Assembly (NCBI GenBank): GCA_029339505.1
Contig: JAQISU010000032.1
Coordinates: forward strand, 5,766,001-5,830,000
Direction: 5' to 3'
Length of the DNA stretch: 64,000 nt
From: Unio delphinus
Lineage: Eukaryota; Mollusca; Bivalvia; Unionida; Unionidae
Under the pieces are notes generated by a model that searched no databases, was not told the origin of the DNA, and saw only the letters and a list, made by a program, of their open reading frames with translations. The translations under genes were made by a program, and so were the position numbers. Within the stretch, counting starts at the first letter, position 1. Each line of letters begins with the position of its first letter. This document shows, one piece after another, positions 59,946 through 64,000 of this stretch.

Positions 59946-60448
59946 AACAAAACAAAAAAACACAATTATTTCGGTTAATAGCAGCAAAACTTGCAAATGT
60001 AACTATCATTTTCATACGTAATACCTAAAACTCCAGTGAACTAAAGAAAAATTATCCATTGAAGCACATTTTCGATTGTACTTTTTTTGCGGCAATTTTT
60101 TCATTTCTGTATCAACTGTTCACACATATAGGCATGATTGTGCAAATGTTCTGGAGATGTTTCTCATACTACAACAGTCTGATAATTAAGTCCGATCCCC
60201 GCTGACCTGCGTGAAGTAGGACAGTGGGAATATAATTTTAATCAGATTGACTGATATAGTTTGTCTAGCCAATGAAGCAAACGTGTCCACCTGCATCAGT
60301 TTGACTGCAAATCGGCAGCTTGTAATATACGGGTATTTTTAAACTTGAGTGTCCAATGAAAGCATTAAAATTTTACATGTATTTTTCCCACATTCTGTGA
60401 ATATCTTTAGCTGAATTATTTCATGTCCATTTTTTTTATATCTTTCAG

Positions 60449-60507
60449 TGACGTTGCATATAAGGAACTGCCAATACCAGCTTGGTTTGTTTGATACGGC
60501 AGGACAG
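60449..60507 (+). CDS. Rho-family small GTPase, TC10/RhoQ-RhoJ-like, exon 2
   Basis: This 59-bp exon encodes 19 residues after completing a split Val codon: TLHIRNCQYQLGLFDTAGQ. DTAGQ is the G3/switch II motif with the catalytic Gln, and 'QY-LGL-DTAGQ' matches TC10 ('KQYLLGLYDTAGQ' in human RhoQ, from memory) better than Rac or Cdc42. The acceptor is ATCTTTCAG and the donor GTAATT (phase 0), so the next exon should begin at the E-D-Y-D-R-L equivalent; none is visible up to 64000. Reading frame, motif order and both splice sites agree with exon 1, 21.2 kb upstream. Confidence 0.93.
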
Positions 60508-61005
60508 GTAATTATAACGTAAATCTGTAACAAAATACTGTTATAAGCTGATGAAGAAAAAAATCCAAATTATTTTTAAATTGATGAGTCCAATTTTGCT
60601 ACTGATATGTTGATGGTTTCAAAAAATATATTTTTGAGACGATCTAAATTGAAAAATGTGCCTCGAATGACACAATATGTTACGAAGGGAAATCACTTCT
60701 TCAGATATAAAAATGTACATGATCTTTAGTATTCTGTGTTGAAATGCGATCTTTTATAACTTTTTATAGTATCAACGTTGTCATTCCCACTTAAGTATTG
60801 TTTTAAAGTACATTTAAAGGAGCACTACGTTTATTAATTTTTATAAATTTTAATTTGAAAAAATGTACAATTAAGATTGTGTTTAATGTGAATAAGGTTT
60901 AAAAAAAAGCATTTAAAACCGGTCAGACTCCCACCTCTATACTGGTAGTTTTTTCTTCATTGAAAAATACGGTCACCTGACGAATCAACAGGGTTATCCA
61001 AGGCG

Positions 61006-62460
61006 CTAATGATGTCAGTCTGCGCCTTCTCGCCTCTCTATGCACCATCGTCGCAAAGAAAGCGCATCTTCTGTCTGGAAATTTACTCCCAGTTATGGAC
61101 ATTATCTTTACGCCGACCAGCTCGGCTGGAATGCCAAAGTTGGCAAAGATGTTCAAAAGACTGGGATGATCATTGTAGACCTTCTTGCAACGAGCTTACT
61201 GACGAAAGAGGGATACGGCTGTTCGAGTTCGCAAGCTACAACAACTTGGTACTAGCCAACACACTGGACCAACATAAAGCTTCATGATACTGGACATGGC
61301 ACGCACCAAATGGAACATATAATAAGCAGATCGACTACATACTGGTTCAAGACGACATTGATGAGCTGGAAGGCAGTGAAGACGAGCTTGCTACCTTAGT
61401 GAAGAACCTGGATGAAACATCTTCTAGATTTGACATGGAAATACTGAGAAGACGAAGCTGATGATAAATAGTGGCAAATAAATCTCAGCCAATATTAAAG
61501 TCAGATGACAGCAACTGGAAACAGTGAGCCAGTTTAAATATTTTGGTTCCATAATACCCGAAGAGGGATACATTTTGCCACGAGCAGCACAACAACGGCA
61601 GCTATATTAAAGCTAAAAACCGATTCGGTGGCCTAGTGGTTAGAGCGTCCGCCCCGGAAGCGGGAGGTCGTCGGTTCGATCCCCGGCCGAGTCATACCAA
61701 AGACTTACAAAAATGGTACTAACAGCTGCCTCGCTTGACGCTCAGCATAAAGAGGTTAGTGTTAGGACTGGTCGGCCTGGTGTCAGGATAATGTGACTGG
61801 GTGAGACATCATGCTACATGTCTGCGGCATGATGTCTCAGTGCTAGACATCACTATAAACTGCCTCACTGCAGACATCGTAGCGATATAACTAGAAAATT
61901 GTTAAAGCTACGTTAAAAATCCTAATCAAACAAACAAACAAAAGCTAAGACCCATCTGAAGAGACAAGAAAATCTATCTGAAAAGTGAAAAATCAGACTG
62001 CCATCTCAATCTTTTTGTAGTCATGTGCGGTCTGGACCTTGACAGCAGAATTACAACGAAGAATCCAGGCACTTGAAATGAGATGCTACAGACCATCCTT
62101 GGCATCTCTTACATTGACCACATCACAAATGAAGTGCGTAACACAAAGGTACAAAGTAGACCAATATGAAGACCTCCCCACCACCGTTAAAAAGATAAAG
62201 CTGAAATGGTATGGCCATGTCACTAGAGCCAACAGGCAATTCACAACTGTAAAGCAGAGCAGCGTCCAGGGTGGCAGACGGAGAGGTAGACAAGAAAAAG
62301 TGGACTGGCAACATCAATGAATGAACCAGGAAAAGTTTTGCGTAGACACAGGGATTTACACATGATCTAGATAAGTGAAGGGAACTGGTCAGATGTTCAG
62401 CAACACAGTGCCTCAACGACAATACTAGGTCAAGAGACTGATAATGATGATTATGATGAT
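61006..62460 (+). mobile_element. RTE-like non-LTR retrotransposon, decayed and internally deleted
   Basis: Frames from 61009 to 61350 keep pieces of an APE-type endonuclease (YAPSS, YSQL, NAKVGKD, ERGIRLFEFAS, a W-H-A-P-N-G segment, QIDYILV). From 61380 to 61600 come pieces of the reverse-transcriptase end (ELATLVKNLDETSSRF, FKYFGSIIP), and at 62039-62320 its C-terminal tail (ELQRRIQALEMRCYR, KLKWYGHVTR, GGRRRGRQ). The catalytic RT core between endonuclease and thumb is deleted. Stops and frameshifts throughout. It ends in a GAT-rich tail. A SINE-B copy is nested at 61617-61940. The same family has a fragment at 27012-27225. Confidence 0.88.
61617..61940 (+). mobile_element. SINE-B copy 3, nested in the RTE-like element
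   Basis: Full length, with a tRNA-like head whose acceptor arms (GATTCGG/CCGAGTC) and anticodon stem still pair; body and AAAC-repeat tail as in copy 1. Target-site duplication AAAGCTAA (61609-61616, 61941-61948). The interrupted LINE frame resumes directly after it. Confidence 0.95.
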
Positions 62461-62489
62461 GGACATTATCTCTACGCCAACCTGCTCGG

Positions 62490-64000
62490 CAAACACGTAT
62501 GTTTGTTTAGAGTCTAACAAAATAGTTCCCAAAACTTGACCCCATTAATTTTTGTTGTCATGGTCTCCCAAGGTAAGTGTAATCATGTCTTGATTAGCAA
62601 TGTAAACAAGTACAATTATTGGTAAAGATGTTATCATGTGTTTTAATGAAATGAAATATTGCCCATGTTCAATGGAACACATTTAATGTCAAATCTTTAT
62701 TTTCGGTAGTGTGCAGTTTTTGCAAGCTGCCAAGCTCTTCAATGTGGGTTTTGAAAAAAAAACTACTTAAATTTTAAAGTTTGCATACCGCTATGTGTTG
62801 GTTTTGTAAAAGGCCGGAACTTGTGAAATTTGACGGTATGTAGACCTAGTGATAACGCATGTTGCTGCAGATATGCTACCAATATTATTTGTATGGGGAT
62901 GGGATGTCACACACACTCGCCTTCAGGGTTGGTTGTAAATAATGCCGAATGGCAGCTGATGGATGGCAACATTATTAGAACATATCCGAATACCAAATTT
63001 AATACAAACAATTATTGACTTTGTGTCGCTTCTTTGACAAGAAATGTAAGAGGTTTCCGCATGCCTATTTCAGTTTGCTTTGCTGGTAACTATTCTCAGT
63101 TGCTAATCACTTCACGCTACAATGTTTTTACAAAATGAAGATCATTTATTGGACCCCTTTATATGTCTGGTCCTCAGTTCATTTACCCTGTAAGATCCTA
63201 GAATAAAAGCTTTTGAAACTACACCACAGTAGTGAGGAAAGAAGAATAAGATTGTATATGTACACAGGATGGGTTTTTAAAATCACCTGATGTACTGACA
63301 TTTTCTTACTAATGTGATTTCAATGTCCCATGATTTGACCTATTTTTTAGTTAGCTTATTTTAAAACATTTGCTTTGAGACCCGAATCCAATCTCACAAT
63401 CAGCTTTTTGTTAAGGTAGATTTAGTTATGGTTTCCAGATTATAAATTCCAAAAATGGTTCTACAATTCAAGCAGGTTGTTTCTAGTATAGTTCTGTCTA
63501 TTTATCAGATATTTTTGCAAGGCCTAAACGATAAGGTGCAAGCTATTTCTATATCACAGTTGTTTGCGCTGAGTCCGTTAGCCTCAAAACTGTCCGGTCT
63601 TTCGTCCTGCCTAGTTTCGTGTATAGCAAATGATTATTCTGTCGCGCCCACTTTCCAAGCGATTTCAGTCATCTTTTGTTTCGCAATGAGACACTGAAGT
63701 ATATTGTATTTTAGACAATTCCCTAATTGCTAATCAATGTATCGGTTTGTTATACCGCTCCAGAAGAAGTTCATGTAGAACACCTCAGTAGTGTCTGCAC
63801 TTAAAGACAGCAGATCGAGGTCATCAAGGTGTTTGTGTTCAAACAATAATATCCACATATATTACCGATTTAGATAATAAATATAAAGTCAGGAAAGAGC
63901 GCAATCTGATTAACCTTTTAAACAAATATTTAAAAAATCGCGCTTTGGGTATGATAATTAACGGTGAACGAAGAGGTATATTGCGCTATATTTACCCAGT
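62490..64000. other. Rho GTPase intron 2 (start), nothing recognised
   Basis: Follows exon 2; no exon 3 motif, RNA gene or known repeat seen. A reading frame at 63455-63697 lacks family motifs. Confidence 0.5.

Larger units (their letters stand above)
39248..60448 (+). other. 21.2-kb intron 1 of the Rho GTPase gene
   Basis: Joins exon 1 (phase 1, donor GTCAGT) to exon 2 (acceptor ATCTTTCAG). The split codon G+TG gives Val exactly where the family has it. The intron hosts SINE-A copies 5-11 and one diverged relative, two SINE-B copies, one SINE-C copy, an L2-like LINE end, MITEs and several tandem duplications. Unannotated parts (39254-40140, 41110-42050, 42450-43690, 45650-45980, 46130-47080, 53210-54620, 57240-57990, 58700-59570, 59950-60448) show nothing I can support. 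Confidence 0.85.

Noticed and set aside
60923..61156. 77-codon reverse-strand frame
   Set aside because: Antisense of the LINE endonuclease remnant.
61617..61695. tRNA gene candidate with anticodon loop CCCGGAA
   Set aside because: Head of a SINE-B copy; position 33 is C instead of T and the body continues as SINE.

Overview
This is an AT-rich eukaryotic window with split genes, canonical GT-AG introns, long noncoding stretches, many microsatellites and several tRNA-derived SINE families. The repeat content (degenerate ~150-bp 'cttgaaaatcttgttattgctact'-style tandem repeats spread over several loci, tRNA-headed SINEs, CAATCTGATTAAAATC MITEs, a large DNA-virus-like fossil load) and the protein matches point to a marine invertebrate, most likely a bivalve mollusc. 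That assignment is inference, not a database result.

Three genes can be supported. (1) At the left end, the last coding exon of an MSK-type ribosomal S6 kinase (RPS6KA5-like), + strand, 2917-3779, with an unusually long acidic tail. (2) PRORSD1, an Ala-tRNA(Pro) editing deacylase, complete in two exons on the - strand (23639-23544 and 21900-21481); its 1.6-kb intron holds a SINE and a 118-bp perfect palindrome. (3) A Rho-family GTPase of the TC10/RhoQ-RhoJ type, + strand, exon 1 at 39094-39247 and exon 2 at 60449-60507, separated by a 21.2-kb intron full of transposon debris; the rest of the gene lies beyond the window. A compact promoter with a consensus CRE and CCAAT motifs precedes its start codon.

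Layout: 1-2916 kinase intron; 2917-6000 kinase end and downstream sequence; 6-16.3 kb gene-free AT-rich DNA with five tandem arrays, including an eleven-copy 66-bp minisatellite; 17.1-20.1 kb decayed adintovirus/Polinton-like block with capsid-like and fibre-like remnants; 21.5-23.7 kb PRORSD1; 24-29.3 kb mostly featureless DNA with an RTE-like LINE tail; 29.4-36.4 kb second decayed Polinton/adintovirus-like block with remnants of two distinct adenain-type proteases, ending in a 338-bp tandem duplication; 38.9-60.5 kb the Rho gene, whose intron carries a dense SINE cluster, an L2/CR1-like LINE end, MITEs and tandem duplications; 61-62.5 kb an RTE-like LINE fossil with a SINE nested in it; 62.5-64 kb nothing recognisable.

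The most unusual content is the fossil large-DNA-virus material, where a phage-tail-fibre-type repeat is still readable, together with the perfect palindromic foldback and the 34-bp inverted repeat at 59.6 kb. All viral reading frames are broken by stops and frameshifts, so I see no functional viral gene.
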